In this document: positions 11,994-24,980 of the stretch, piece after piece
Position numbering within the stretch: position 1 is the stretch's first letter
Layout of the letters: each line of letters begins with the position of its first letter
Source of the DNA: Conoideocrella luteorostrata
Lineage: Eukaryota > Ascomycota > Sordariomycetes > Hypocreales > Clavicipitaceae
Assembly: GCA_032433595.1 (NCBI GenBank)
Contig: JASWJB010000014.1
Span: forward strand, 215,134-279,133
Reading direction: 5' to 3'
DNA length: 64,000 nucleotides
The notes under the pieces: model-generated
Database searches by the model: none
Told to the model about the DNA's origin: nothing
The model's input: only the letters and a program-made list of their open reading frames with translations
Position numbers and translations under genes: made by a program

Positions 11994-13686
11994 ATGGCCG
12001 ATTCAAATGATGACGTAGGACAGCTGTCCCCGACGCAACAAGAAGTTCTTCAGCAATACATCCAAGTCACCGACCAAGAGATTCAGGATGCAATTCCATT
12101 ACTCGAACGATCACAATGGAATGTGCAGGTACGGAAGGACTCGCTTCTTACTCCTTTTGGCGCATTGGCCTATGTAATCTGGCCGCTGCGCTTGAAATGG
12201 ATGACCAGCGTGACTAACGAAATTGCAGATTGCTATCGCGAAATTCTTTGATGGCGAAGGCCCCGATCCCGTGGCCGAAGCCATAGCCGAACATGACATC
12301 CCCCGAACGACGGCAAGACACGAGAATCTACAGGAGAGTTTACTCGCCGCGGAAGGCTTCGGTGCCCCGAGAGTAGATCGTAGGAATCGAACAGATGCGG
12401 CTCCTAGAATTGTCCCGCAAGCACCCGTCACACATCGGTCTCCATGGTTATTAGGTCTTCTTCTTTCTCCTTTCAGCTTGGGCTGGCGGGCGGCGTCAAC
12501 GCTCTTCCGAACATTCTGGTACATCCTTTCCTTCCTGCCCGCGTCTATTCGACCACGGGCCGTGACGAGTCGTTTGACATCTGGGTTCAAGGATACCAGT
12601 GGCCGGCGAATGCTCATGCCTCGCGATACGGCAGCCCGATTCAAGCGCGAATTTGACGAAGAGTATGGTGCAAATGAGTTGCCGTTCTTTGAAGGTGGTT
12701 TGGCTCAGGCCCACGACTTGGCAAAGAAAGAGCTCAAATTCTTGCTCGTCATCCTGCTGTCTCCTGAGCATGATGATACCGCATCCTTTATTCATGACAC
12801 ATTACTGTCACAAGACGTGGTAGACTATATCAAAGACCCTACAAATAATATTATACTCTGGGGAGGAAACGTTTTGGACTCAGAAGCATACCAAGTAGCT
12901 ACCGAGTACACATGCACCAAGTATCCTTTTTCGGCTTTGGTGTGTTTGACACCGAAGGAAGGTAGTACTCGGATGGGCATCGTAAAGCGTCTCGTGGGCC
13001 CCATGCCTGCGACGACCTACCTTTCCGAACTGCAGAACTCGGTTGAAAAATACGGATCTGATCTGGACGGAGTTCGTGCCGAGCGGACGGCTCAAGAGGT
13101 TTCGAGAAGCCTCCGCAACGAACAAGATTCTGCTTATGAGCGATCTCTAGCTATCGATAGGGAAAGAGCTCGCCAAAAGAAAGAAGCTGCCGTGATGGCC
13201 GAAGCCGCCGAGGCGTCGGCTCGACAAAAAGCTGAAGAGGCTGCGTTACTAGAGAAGCAACGCCACCAGTGGAAGATCTGGCGAGCAACTAAGATCGCAC
13301 CTGAACCACCGATCAATGACAAGAACGTGGTGCGTATAGGTCTTAAAATGCCAGACGAGTTTGCAGCAGCAGGACGAGTCATCAGAAGGTTTCCGCAGGA
13401 TGCGCCGCTGGAGGAGCTCTATGCATTTGTGGAATGCTACGATAGGCTACAGGAAGTTGAGGATGGCCATGGCGCAAATGGGGTGACGACAACGGCAGAG
13501 GCACCAAAAAATTATGAACACAAGTATTTGTTCCAGATTGCGTCGACGATGCCCAGGGTGGTGTACGAGCCTAGCGCTACGGCCACAATGGGAGAGAAGA
13601 TTGGCAAGTCGGTGAATTTGATTGTTGAGCAGGTGTCGCCTGACCAGGATGAGGACTACGACGACGACGATAGTAGCGATGATTAA
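11994..13686 (+). CDS. ER-anchored UBA-UAS-UBX protein (FAF2/UBXD8/Ubx2 type)
   Basis: This is a Cdc48/p97 adaptor of the FAF2/UBXD8 class (S. pombe Ucp10, S. cerevisiae Ubx2), which act in ER-associated degradation and lipid-droplet control. Exons are 11994-12128 and 12229-13686; the 100-nt intron has a GTACGG donor and a TGACTAAC branch, and the product is 530 aa. In order: N-terminal UBA (about 8-50), a hydrophobic hairpin (about 113-156, SPWLLGLLLSPFSLGW) that fits monotopic ER insertion, a thioredoxin-like UAS domain (about 200-300, FLLVILLSPEHDD), an Ala/Glu/Arg-rich coiled coil (about 326-398), a UBX domain (about 412-518) and an acidic tail. The p97-contact loop reads STMPRVV, not the classical FPR, so binding strength is uncertain. 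Confidence 0.9.
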
Positions 13687-15605
13687 GTTACGGAGTTCCC
13701 GGTTTAGTGATATTCTGCCATGCTCGCGTGACGGTGGCTTCTGTGTATTTAGATCATACCAAAGTGTCCGTGCAGAACAGATAGAAAGATAATGAATTAG
13801 AAGTACTGACTTGACTGTGTCTTTACAAATCGCATCTCCTCTAACGACATGCTGATATGAAATAGGGTCCTACGATTAACGGGAGTTAAAGATGAGCGTC
13901 AACAGCCTACCTATATTTCACTACCAGTGACACAGCACATATATATCTATACACAGTAGTGTAGCAAGAGCTGCTAGTACTTTCTATTCTCCATGCCTAA
14001 GCAACCTTGAATTTGGAAAGACGAAAAGTAAAAACCGACAATTGAGACACGTCAGCCAACGGCGCCAAACCTACAAACTCAAACCAGGCTAGGGTGTGAG
14101 ATCCAGTGGGATTGCGTAGCTATTCGAGGCTGTGTAAACGGCTAGATCAATTTTGGCGACGAAGCGGCAACACAACATAAATATTAGGAGGGGAGGGAGG
14201 GCGGAGTTCGATTGCACTGGCAGGCACGTGGTGATGATGCGGGGTATGGTTATATGCCAATATATGATGATGGGATATGATGTATCGTATATCATACCGG
14301 TCGAAGCTCGCCATGCTCGAACGGCGATAATTGCATACCTGCATAGACACGGCAGCGACAAGCAAATCATCCAGAGGCTTGGTGTTAGCGGTGCTGCTGT
14401 GCAAGAGGAATGCCTGCATCTTAATAACGTACCGTACTGTACTTGGAACTTCTGGTGCTTCTTTTCACCAGCCAGGTCAAGGCATCGCGCCGATTTACTA
14501 CTGTATGACGCTCCATTTCAGAAGATTTGGTCACGAATAGTCGCCAGCTGCCATCTGAAGTCTGCTTGATTTGTATGCAGTGCCACGACTAAGCGGTGAT
14601 TGAGACGTATGCGCTAAGCCACTCCCCAACTGGAAAGGTGGCACTTCATGGTCTTGGCATTGCCGTGGAACTGAGCAGGCCGGTTGGTTCTTGGTAGCGG
14701 CTTCTCACGAATTCTCACTGGCCACCTGCATTGCAGAATCGTCGGACCACAAGTGTGCAGGTCCAACAGAAGCATGACTGCGCAGAGATTATCCTTCCTA
14801 TGTCGCATCTTTTCCTGCATCACTTAGGTTCTCAATCTCTTGATTGCGGCGTCACTTTGTTCGATTAAAACATCACCGTCTTCCCCTCCCCCCCACCGTA
14901 CGGCTTGTTGGCGCTCCGCACGGCAACGTCGGCGCGACCCTGATTAGAGAATTCAAACGCCAGAGAGACGTTGACTGGCCCCACCGTCCGAAGACTAGCC
15001 TAGCAATCATAGCACCCAGCTGCCCCTACAACTCGAGCCCCCAGGGTGTAGTGCGGATCCTACCACGCCATCATACGCCATACCTGCGGAGTACGGAGTA
15101 GTTGGTGTCTGTATCGTCCCGTCGTCAGCGCATTTGAAGAAAGGTCCAACCCCTGTAGCCGGCGGTTCTTCCTAAGGCACAGCCTGGGGCAGTCGTTGCC
15201 AGTGTTTAGCCAGTGGTGGAAGGCTGTCCAAGACTCGTTGGATTCCACCTTGGCACGATACTGCCGGCCGACAGAGGCCGGGACGCAGACGTCCACGACA
15301 ACCAAGCACCACGCGGCCAACAGAGCCTCTTTTTTTTTTGTCAAATTACCGGCCGAGGTGACGACGCCTGGTTTCAATATCGACGACTTCAGAGAATTCT
15401 CTCTTCAACCTTCTCCCTGAACCTGTCCATACGAGCCAGCCTGTCCTCTTGGTTGAGCTGTTGGCTGTGTACATTTCCTTGCCGCTCCGACAAACATCAG
15501 TCGCGCGGTCAGCTTCCGAGGCTCACGCTCTGCCCTCCTGTTGCTGCTAATTTGGCGCGCGCGCGCACCTACGATCGTCTGTTGTAAGACGTCTAAACAT
15601 CCAAT
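13687..15605. other. intergenic, UBX to VHS-GAT gene
   Basis: This is 1.9 kb between tandem genes. One TACGGAGTA motif lies at 15092-15100. A pyrimidine-rich leader (about 15330-15500) and a GCGCGCGCGC run (about 15555) precede the VHS-GAT start. ORFs at 14150-14570 have no recognisable product and overlap on both strands; I do not accept them as genes. Confidence 0.5.
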
Positions 15606-17408
15606 ATGAAGTCCATGAAGGGTCTCAGCATGAACAAGATGCTGGGAAGCATCAAGAAAAGGGCGGGTGGTATGTTATCATTTGCTACCTACACTATATA
15701 GCATGCTCCCCTCTCCGACGAGACCACCGACCGATCTCTCTGCGACTTTGCGACTGCAACTGGAAACTTTGTATATATTGCAAAAGGACCTGAACTGACC
15801 ATCTCTCACCAGGCAGCTCCAGTGTTCCACCCGTTTCCGCGGCGAATCCAGCCGAGAACCCTGAGGTCACCGCTCACAATAGCGTGGTATGTAAAATGCC
15901 ACATCAATTGATACCACAAGGTAGCAATGGTAACAAGGTTTGGGACGTATAGAAAGCATTCTGCGAGTCTGGAGGCAATTCCAAGGTATGTGAACTGTCG
16001 ACGTTGCCGAAAACCCCTCTCAGCTAGAATAAGTCCAGCAAGCTGACATAGCATCCCCCGCAGAGCGATGAGGTGCTTTTCCTCCCGCCGATCGTTGATG
16101 CCGCAGAGTCGTCCCCGGCCGCCGCAGCGGAGTGCGCTCGAGTTATCCGAAAGTTTCTGAGCAAAGATTACCTCTCCAGGCCATCGTGGCAATACAATGC
16201 TATTATGCTTGTCAGAATCTTGACTGACAATCCTGGCGAGACGTTCACGAGAAACCTCGACGACAAATTCGTTGATACGGTCCGAGCACTGTTGAAAATC
16301 GTCAAAGACCGCAGTGTTTGGCAATTATTGATGGAAATGTTGGATGACTTCGAATATACGAAATTCGACGACCAGAATCTGGCCCCTTTGGTCCTGATGT
16401 GGAAGAAGGAAAAGGAAGTCGCTATCAAAAAGCACGGGGTAAGCACAGCGCGTCTTTTAATACACACTCTGTGTGCTACAATTGTTTGCCAGTGAATTCT
16501 GACTTACTTCGCAACAGGCAAGAGGACCGCCGATCCCACCGCGACCAAACATCATGATGAGCAATCCGCAAATCAACAGACATTCCCAAAACTACTTTGC
16601 TAAGGCACACCATAACAATCGCTTACCTGACCCGGTCGAACTGGCATCAAGGCTTGAAGAAGCGCGCACATCAGCCAAGCTTTTGGAGCAAGTTGTCATG
16701 AACACACCACCGGGCGAAATGCTTCAGAACGAGCTTATCAGAGAGTTTGCCGATCGCTGCCTGAGTGCATCTCGGAGTCTGCAAGGATACATGGTATCAG
16801 AGAATCCTTCGCCGGATAACGATACCATGGAGAGCCTTATTGACACGAATGAACAACTTCAAACTTCTCTTAATCAACATCAGCGAGCCGTCTTGAATGC
16901 TCGAAAGCAGCTAGGACTAGGCACCGACTCTCCAGCCCTCCAGTCCGACCACTCGGACAACGATATTCAGAGGCCAAACGACGCTACTGACTCTGATGTA
17001 GTGTCCGGCGGAATGACCAAGGGTGTCACCGGCAAGGGGAAGCAGATGGAGCCATACAACCTGACAGGTAGCAACGGTGTTGGGGCAGGATCTAGCTCAC
17101 GGCAGTCGCCTAAAGATGAACTGCTGGAGGATCCCTTTGCAGATCCAAGGCCGGCAGAGACGAAGAGCGCGACCCGGCACGTATCATCCTTTCAACCCGA
17201 ATTCCCACATGAACCATTCCATCCAGGCTTTGGGGCTGCTCAGGCAGCTGAAAATGCTCCGTTGAATGGTGTTGGTGGCTCCAGCTCCAAGGGTGGTGGT
17301 GGGCTGGGCAGACTAGAGCTGTCTCACGACAAGCTCTCCGCCAATGCCGCCGACGACGACATCTATGAGGCAACGCCAAAAGGCAAAGGGCCTCTTCACA
17401 AGGAATAG
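15606..17408 (+). CDS. VHS-GAT domain protein (LSB5-like)
   Basis: This endosomal/actin adaptor is similar to yeast Lsb5 and related to GGA and TOM1 proteins, which bind ubiquitinated cargo and Arf. Exons are 15606-15669, 15813-15886, 15953-15985, 16064-16438 and 16518-17408, all in phase, giving 478 aa. The start is MKSMKGLSMNKMLGSIKKR, a basic leader. The VHS domain is about 60-190 (VDAAESSPAAAAECARVIRK, QYNAIMLVRILTDNPG). A PPIPPRP linker follows. The GAT-like helical region is about 215-310 (LASRLEEARTSAKLLEQVV; LIDTNEQLQTSLNQHQ). The tail is acidic and Gly/Ser-rich with DPFADP, which could serve as an endocytic-adaptor ligand (inference). Exon 3 is only 33 nt. Clathrin-type trafficking is the likely role. 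Confidence 0.88.
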
Positions 17409-20400
17409 GTGCTAGCCGGACGAATTAGACATCAGCGATAACGGCGAGGCAATCTCGATCTGTGCCAGTTGTACACGTGGAATGCATCAGGCGTCTGCTG
17501 CTAATAAGAAAGGGCATAGCGTTGATCGCCCGCTTGCATATTCACCGGTTTGTAAGGAGATGGTAACACACCCACCTAGTTGCTTTGATAGTTTTTTTTT
17601 TTTTTGCTTCCCGCTCGACAACAAGTAATGATTCCCCATTTTCTTACTTCTTTTGCGATTTCCATATAGCTTCGGATAATGGGGCATTTTGGCTATCTAG
17701 GAGGCGGGGCATATTTCACTACCCGCAAATCAATCCAGAGTACTTATCTATACACACCATGTTTCATAGGACTATGCTTGTTTTTCTCAGCAGTGTAGCA
17801 ATGAACGAACGATGCACATGGAGGCAGAAGAAAGATAAATGACTGATGTCCCCATCCGTATATTTTGACACATGGGCCTTGCATGTGCAGCATGTGTTGT
17901 TGCATACTGCGGTGCCTCTCGTGTCAGCTTACTGTGACGAAGCAAAAACTTTGTCCAGGGCATACAACCTTGCGTGATCTAACCATTCAGCGTGACTGGC
18001 TCTTATTATGTAGCGACAGCTCTGGTATGCGTGTGTGAATTCCGAATAGCGTGCAACGTTGGCCACCTACTTGTGGCCTAAGTCTGCTATTGTGCCACCT
18101 TGATATAATATACATGTGTTAGATTACTTTCTTTTTTTTTCTGCCGCATATCAACTTATATTAATATATGAATGAATAAAATTTAAGTACTAACTATTCT
18201 CTGCTTCAAAAAAAAAGGCCATTTTACGTATATTTTTATAAGGTATAAAGATTTAGAAGCTTAATGTGAAATATGGCCCAAAAGCGGATGTGGACCATCA
18301 GGACCGGGGTTGTGGGCAATTCTAATGTTTTTGTTAACCAACGTAATTCCTATTCATCGTGACCTACACTTCTCCAAGACTGATGCCGTGGAATCCAACG
18401 GACTCTCGGGATGTTAAATGTATCCGCGCGGCTGGAATTGGTGTACGCTGGTGGTGGATTCTTGCGAGATGCGCGAGAAAGTCGTCCGCGGCGAGACAAC
18501 GTAAGGAGTAGATCCATCGACCTCGATATGGGCCCACTGCCAGAACATAAGCGAAGCAAAAAGCGGGTGACCAGACGGGATCGTGCCGCGTCTGCATATA
18601 CAAACGAAGAGTTATACGCAGCCTGGTTAACGACCTGCCACGTCAACCTGTCAAATGTCCCAACGAATTGAACCGAGTGCAACGTAATATCTGAGGCTAA
18701 TCTGAATCAGTGCGTGTTGATGCTTTAGTTTTCTGATGTGGTGGCGACGGCGTTGCGGTAGCGGCAGTGAGGCAATTAAGTTGAGTACTCTTCGGTGGTG
18801 TAATAGGATCAGGCTACTGGCGCACTGCGAACCATGATGCAAGACATGGCTTGGACCCTACAACGTCTTACCAGCGTCTTTGGTGGCGAGATCAGCAACA
18901 GCAACATTTAACAGTTCATCTGACGAGGCAGAAGAAGGTGGACCGGATGTCTTCGGGGCTGGGAGGAATTTAGTAGTAGAGTACTCCGTACAGAGTATCA
19001 GTTTGCTTGCTGATGCCACCTGTACCGACACGGCGGGGGTTTAGATGTGCGACCCGAGACAGCCAGCTGTGACAGTGGCAGCGGATGTGGCCAGTCGCAA
19101 CCCAGACGCCGAGTGCCGGGCAGTTTGTGTTGTAATGCAAGGAGTCGTGGAGGGATGGTGCGAAGGTCTCAGTGCGGATAAAAGTGGAGAGGTGCCGGAC
19201 CAGTTACCAGTTACCAGGCAGCGGGCAAGCTAGGTTTTTCACTAGGGCTAACAGGCTGGCAGGGAAGCTGGCAGCCAACTGCTAGGAGCCCAGGAGCTAA
19301 GCCTGCCAGCTGCCCCCTGCTAAACTTCGCGTCGTCGTAGCTCGAACCAGATGCCTCCCTCCTGTATCATCTGTGCAAATTATGCAGCGACCTTTTTTGT
19401 GCTTCTCCGAGAAGAGATGAAACAGACCGCATCGACTCAGGCAGAAGGTTTTTCCTGCTCTGCATGTAACACAATTTCGCCGAGGAGCGTAGCTCCGGGC
19501 GGCGACAGCAACGTCCATGACTGGGGCTCGGTCATTAATGCTGAAGCAAAGCGCTGGATGGATGGCGTCGAAGAGATTCAAGTTAATCTCGCCTACATTC
19601 GACGCTCCCTTCCACAGAGCAGACGGAAACCAGTGTTCAGAGGGCCGTTGTCGAACAATAGAATTGTACTGTACGTTTTGTGCGGTGTGCTGTACGAGCA
19701 GGCGCACATTGCCTGCGAGTCCGAAACTCGCGGCCGGCTGGCGAATGCTATACTATTCTCATCAACGTCCGGGCAGTAGTCATTGATTGGGCTCGCCGAC
19801 ATTGCCTGCCGATTTTACCAAGGTGATTCCTTTCAACAGTGGTCCAATCGCGTTGGCTGAAAACATGATGGGCAGCAAGTACGACCAGGCTTGGCCATGT
19901 CATGGCCCCCAGAGGGACGGGGCCGTCTCTTACGCGATCGGCTGTTGCCGTCGTTAATTCCCTCTATGAATACTGTGCGTTGTTGTACCTCAGTTCCATG
20001 CAAACTTCCCGGCTTCTAGGATGATATGGTATACCTTCATTCCTTCTGGTGCAACGGGGGATTAATTAATTGAAAGCTGGTGCGAGCCACTGATTTTCGA
20101 CATGGAATAAATTGAACAGCATCTCGCTAGGATGGTTGGAGTTAGTCGGCCGTTATGTTGGGGTCGCTGGAAGCCTTCCAGGCCCAGGTGGCTTATGCAT
20201 AAGCCGATTGGCTGGTTGGGTCAGCCAGACTTCCATTTTGGGATTTTCTTGCGAGTCTGCCCAATAGTTCTGCGTTGGTTGCCAGTGAGCGCTGGCGATT
20301 CATGGCTTCCTGGCAAGCATGAGTTGGTTGCCAACGGATTGAATTGATGCTGGAATCCGATCCAATGTTCGCGTTCTGGAAATACAACGGGTTGCTGGTA

Positions 20401-21574
20401 TTGTATGCCTGGGTGTCCACAGTGTCTCCCGCCGGCGCATTTCTCTCATCAACGATCAAACTCCGGAGTAGCCAGCCGCCAGCAGCTTGCTGTGACTATC
20501 GCACGTCCATTGTTCCACTTACAGCCTTTGACTGGTGGGTGGTTCATACAACACATTTTGGGCACGGCTAACAATTCGCGCTCGCCCTGCAAGAAATCCG
20601 CTATTCGCAACTGTCCGGATCCCTGTCTGGGCCTGTTCGCCGCTTGAGGTTGGAAAGAAACAAGCACTGTTCTTTGTGATACGGCAACCTTATTTACCTT
20701 GGCTGGGCTGGTTGCCATCGTCGTCACCTTGTCTCCCCGCCTTGCTGAACTCCACATTTGACCTTGCCGTGTTGAAAGACGGCACAAGAGACATTAAAAG
20801 GTATCCATTGAGTAGTACTGCATCTCTCCACAAGTGTTTCTGTAGCGCCATCCACTGTTGACCCAAAAGTGTCCTAAAGCTGGTCCGAGAACATAATGTG
20901 TAGCGCATTATCGGCGTCCTTGAAGCCCATGCTCCCATGGACCCCCGGGCAACTGCATACGCCATCCGGTTATGCTGATCAATGCTTCCCCTGTCCCTAG
21001 TCTGGGTGATATCCCTGGTGGGAGGAGCTGTCTCGCATAATAGAAAAAGGACTTCGCTCGGCGAGCCTAATGCTCTGCCGTACATACGGAGTACACATGC
21101 TTGGTCTCGACGTCGACCAGGACCAGGACAAACGCTGGATAACAATATAGGACGGCTTTCCCGGTCATCAACTAACCCGACTGGGAAACCACCTTTATAC
21201 CTGATACTCGGTACTTCGCGATCTCATATATGTAACAGCTGTATCCCACAACAAGGTTCTCCATCAAGATGGGAGGTGCAAGAAGTAGTACCGCCGACCC
21301 CAACTTTGCAGCCACCATTTTAGTTCCCTCATGCTGGCTTGCACTCTAGCTCGAGGTCTTATCGCTTTTTTTGCTGCCTCTCCTTCCTCATCTGCTCGTC
21401 AAGCTCCCCAACTTTCCCTCGCCTGCCACCTATTAAAGCGGGCCTCGCTGTTTAGTTGATTACTTGTACCCTGCCAGCAAGTGGTCTCCCACGTACTTCT
21501 TGGTTATCACGGCGGCGTCACCTTCCTGACTATTCATTGATATATCACCATCGCGGTCACTTGTCTATATTGGA
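17409..21574. other. 4.2 kb intergenic stretch without recognised gene
   Basis: This stretch lies upstream of the F-box gene. It contains a T run near 17591, an AT-rich patch at about 18110-18260, and TACGGAGTA-type motifs at 18982-18990 and 21085-21093. Several ORFs of 70-150 codons (for example 19351-19779) overlap on both strands, lack family resemblance and have no convincing splice structure. No RNA gene is seen. Confidence 0.5.
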
Positions 21575-23353
21575 ATGGGCTCCTCCGAGTCCTTGCCTGT
21601 GGCAGATTACAGCCGCTCTATCGCTTACCCACATCTGCTTGCATGTGGAACATCGTCACATCATGCTGGGGCCTCTCGAAAACCTGCTTTGAGCTGCAGT
21701 AGATATATGCGACAGTATGTTCAGAAATTGAGCTCTGAATTGCTGATATCGGTGTTGGAGCAGGTAAGAGTTGCCACCAGTCGTAAAACAAAAAGCTCTC
21801 CGGTTTTCTGCAATGCTGACGAATGGGTGTCCTGGTAAGCTTCGACATTTGGATGCCAAATCGATATTCATTGTTCGTTCAGTCTGCAAAATATTTAATG
21901 TGATAGCAACACCTATTGCCTATCGAAAAGTTACTCTAAATGAGATGATAGTTCATCCAGATGCCCAGAAACGATTTGCAGCCGCGATGGAGCACATCTC
22001 CGCATACACCAACCACGTCATCATCAGAAGTAACTTGATGCCTAGTGGTATAAGACGAATTCTTTCTGGAATAGCAAGGCTCTCATCCATCACGTAAGTT
22101 CTGCTAACCAAGGCTGGAAATATGAACGAATTATTCTTTCGACAATTGCATCTAACCCCTCAAGCAGGCTGCACTACGTACGAGATGGCAAAGTTTGGTC
22201 AATTTCTGACGTGCTGGATTTTGAGCAGCTCACAAGCCATAAAACCAAAGTGTCGATTGAAAACCTACCTTTAGGTGGCTCGCAGAATGACTTGCATGAG
22301 TCATTACTTGATCCCGTCCTCACAAAACATCTGGTATCGCTACAATTGGCCAAACCCACCCCACCCCTGACAACAAAAGTCGATACATTGAAGCGTCTTC
22401 TGATCCAATGTCCATCTCTGGAAACACTTCAGTACGAGGATATGGGCCGGGGTACCCAGTTTGCATTCGGTGCTGGGGAATGTTTGCCACCAGTATCCAA
22501 TCTTGTCCTCAAATCCTACGACTGGGCACACTCAGCAGATGAGGTCGAACAACATTGGGATCTGTCGAGAATTCGATCTCTGTCCCTCGTTTCCGTCCCG
22601 ATTATAAACTTTCTGTGCTCGATTTCTCCGCACGACTTGTCCCAGTTGACATATTTACAAGCCCACGATAGTCTGACACAGGGACTGGATCGACAAGAGG
22701 ACGCTACGCGTGGTCTGTACTTGCTTGTACGGAACTATATAAGAGCACTTGAAGTCTTGGACATCACTTGCCACACCCGACTCTTCCCTATTGACTCTGT
22801 TATGCAACATGGGGATTCATTACGCGAGCTTCATTTTCGCGACCATGTGGGCTTCAGGCGTGACGATGACAGATGCCCAACCCTTTGCCCTAGGGATGTG
22901 GCGGTTCTAGCGGAGAACCTGCCTTTTTTGCATACGCTGGAGCTCGATATGGATGCCAGTCTTTGTTGTCCGCCAGAATTTCTGCAGGCGGTATCCTCGT
23001 TCCCGATGCTGCAGACTCTAATACTACATGTGCAGACTGTGGTGCATCCTAACGAGGCGGATGACCTTGGCCGAGACCGAGATTACGAGGCAGCTATACA
23101 AACATTCTCGTTTCTTGTTCGGCAGAGGGAAAAGACCAATCCGGATATGCCGTGGAAGTGCATGACCATTAATGTGGGAGGTTGGCGCAAGGTAATGCTG
23201 CGACGAATGAGTTCGGAATGGCGGAGAAAGAATGCTTGTGGTGTTTTTGCCGAACGATGTTTTGTCTTGAAGCGAGACAAGACAGGCCAGTACAATATTC
23301 AAGAAGAAATGTGTTATGACACGTCGCAGTATATCTCCTCGGCGCAGCTTTGA
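21575..23353 (+). CDS. F-box protein with leucine-rich-like C-terminus
   Basis: This is a probable substrate receptor of an SCF ubiquitin ligase. Exons are 21575-21763, 21840-22093 and 22168-23353. Intron 1 has a GTAAGA donor and GCTGAC branch; its TAAG acceptor is weaker but is the one that rebuilds the F-box LSSELLISVLEQLRHLD..SVCKIF. Intron 2 is phase 2 (GTAAGT donor). The product is 542 aa from 21575. A second in-frame ATG at 21707 would give 498 aa and place the F-box at the N-terminus, as is usual, so that start may be the real one. The rest resembles divergent LRRs (LRELHFRDHVGF, LHTLELDMDASL, LQTLILHVQTVV), ending at SSAQL. Target unknown. It stands alone between two gene-poor stretches. 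Confidence 0.78.
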
Positions 23354-24610
23354 CGGGCACTCGGTGACAGGGTCACAGCATAGCTTTTAGCAGTAATTTA
23401 TGACCATAATTTACACTGATTTGACGGATAGGATGGTCCGTTGGACAAGACTTGACTAGCAAAAGCCAATACACCCATCATCTGGGCCCTGCAGATACTT
23501 GCTTATCGATACACTGCGGACGCAAACAGGCAAGCAAACTCTTTACTTCCATGGGCTAGGATTATGTCCACCTCCCACTGAGGGACACGAAGACCAGAAA
23601 GACCAGAAGCCAGCATTCTCTTTGTGACGCGACCGCTGTGTAACCACCACCCCGTCTCACTGCCTTTGACGTCAAGCTGCACCGACCCGCTGTCTTACGA
23701 GCATTTCAGCTTTGCGCCTGTCTCCTTTGGCCAGCAGACGACTGGGGGGCGGGCAGGCAACCCGTACTCTCGTGCAGACCCCCCCTTGTACCACAGCGGC
23801 GCAAGACGATGACGATGAGGAGGAGGATTTGTCTTGAGTCCTTGCTCATATCTTACGGGCCATTCAGTACCCTCCGCGAGACGGACGGATGGAGCCGCAA
23901 TCTCCCGGACGGGGAACGGACGGACGAAGCTGGCCCCCTAGGCCCCCTCCCCATCGCAATCCCCCATGTTTTGCTATACATCCTGTCCATATAGCGGAGT
24001 CGGCCCGCATGTGGGTCGTGATGTTTACGATAATGTTCTTTCGTGTTTGCTGCTGGGAATACGGGCGAGCAGACGGGTCATTTGGGGATATGTGTCGTAG
24101 CAGGAGACTATAGAGCAGTGATAAGAGGACATGCTGAGGGTGGGCTGCTAGCGATGAAAAGCAGTACTTGCAGAAAGTGGTGGTTTTTGTGTTGAGAATT
24201 TCTTGCGCGTCCACCGAAATGCTGGAAACTCTAAACTCGACAATTCCCTACTATTGTGATATTTTTGGACATATTTATGCGGTGGAAGGGTGTATTGGAC
24301 AGTGTTGATGGGATTCAGAGAGCTTCTGGGAGCGATCGTGGTGAGAATAGAGGCAGAAAATCAAAGCTGTGCGTCGGATGGAATATTGATGCCGCTCTGG
24401 CTGTGACGGACAGGGCTGGCAGATACGCAGATATAAAGGGTATGATATGTTTGAAATAGTTGGATGGAGACGCCCAATAACTGTACTTGAAAATCCGGTT
24501 GACGGAGTTTCTGACGTGCGGTTGTCCAGGTACGTATATGGATTGTCAAGAGGAGTGGATGACCTCAGACGTACCCAAGATACCAACGCCTGGCCTGGAC
24601 TGAGACCGAA

Positions 24611-24980
24611 TTAGAACATCATCTTTGTTTGACCAGATAATCCCACCGTCAACGATACTCGAAAACATAAGCAGCCTACATGCGACGTTGGATCGGGGTT
24701 ATCATAACCACAAATCTGCACAGGAGCCACCTCCATCCCTCTCTCCTGTATATCACACATAAGCCACTGATTTCCAGCGTTCTTCACAGATTTTCCCCAT
24801 AACCGTGTCATAAAGCCGCTGAAATCGTCGTCAAAGCGCCGAAAGAACTCTTCTTGCATCACAGGCTAGGCATCCATCACACAAGCGAACTGTGCCCCCT
24901 GAGCCCGAAGTCCTATCCACTTATACTAGATCGTGTCCACTCTCTTCACAAAAGAATCATATTTCTTTATGAAGGTCGGA
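24611..24980 (-). other. possible orphan exons, coding-like segment
   Basis: On the minus strand, a segment ending near 24677 reads QEEFFRRFDDDFSGFM..LWGKSVKNAGNQWL, with protein-like composition. A preceding segment reads LACVPTFIKKYDSF, and a GTGAAG..CTAG intron of about 84 nt would join the two in phase. No family is recognised and no complete gene can be built from the flanks. It could be a real short gene, a decayed gene, or chance. Confidence 0.22.

Noticed and set aside
14147..14569. overlapping ORFs on both strands in the UBX 3' flank
   Set aside because: No family match; neither strand shows consistent codon use.
19351..19779. 142-codon ORF (+) with several cysteines
   Set aside because: An equally long ORF overlaps on the minus strand; no recognisable fold or splice context. 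Not excluded as a small orphan gene.
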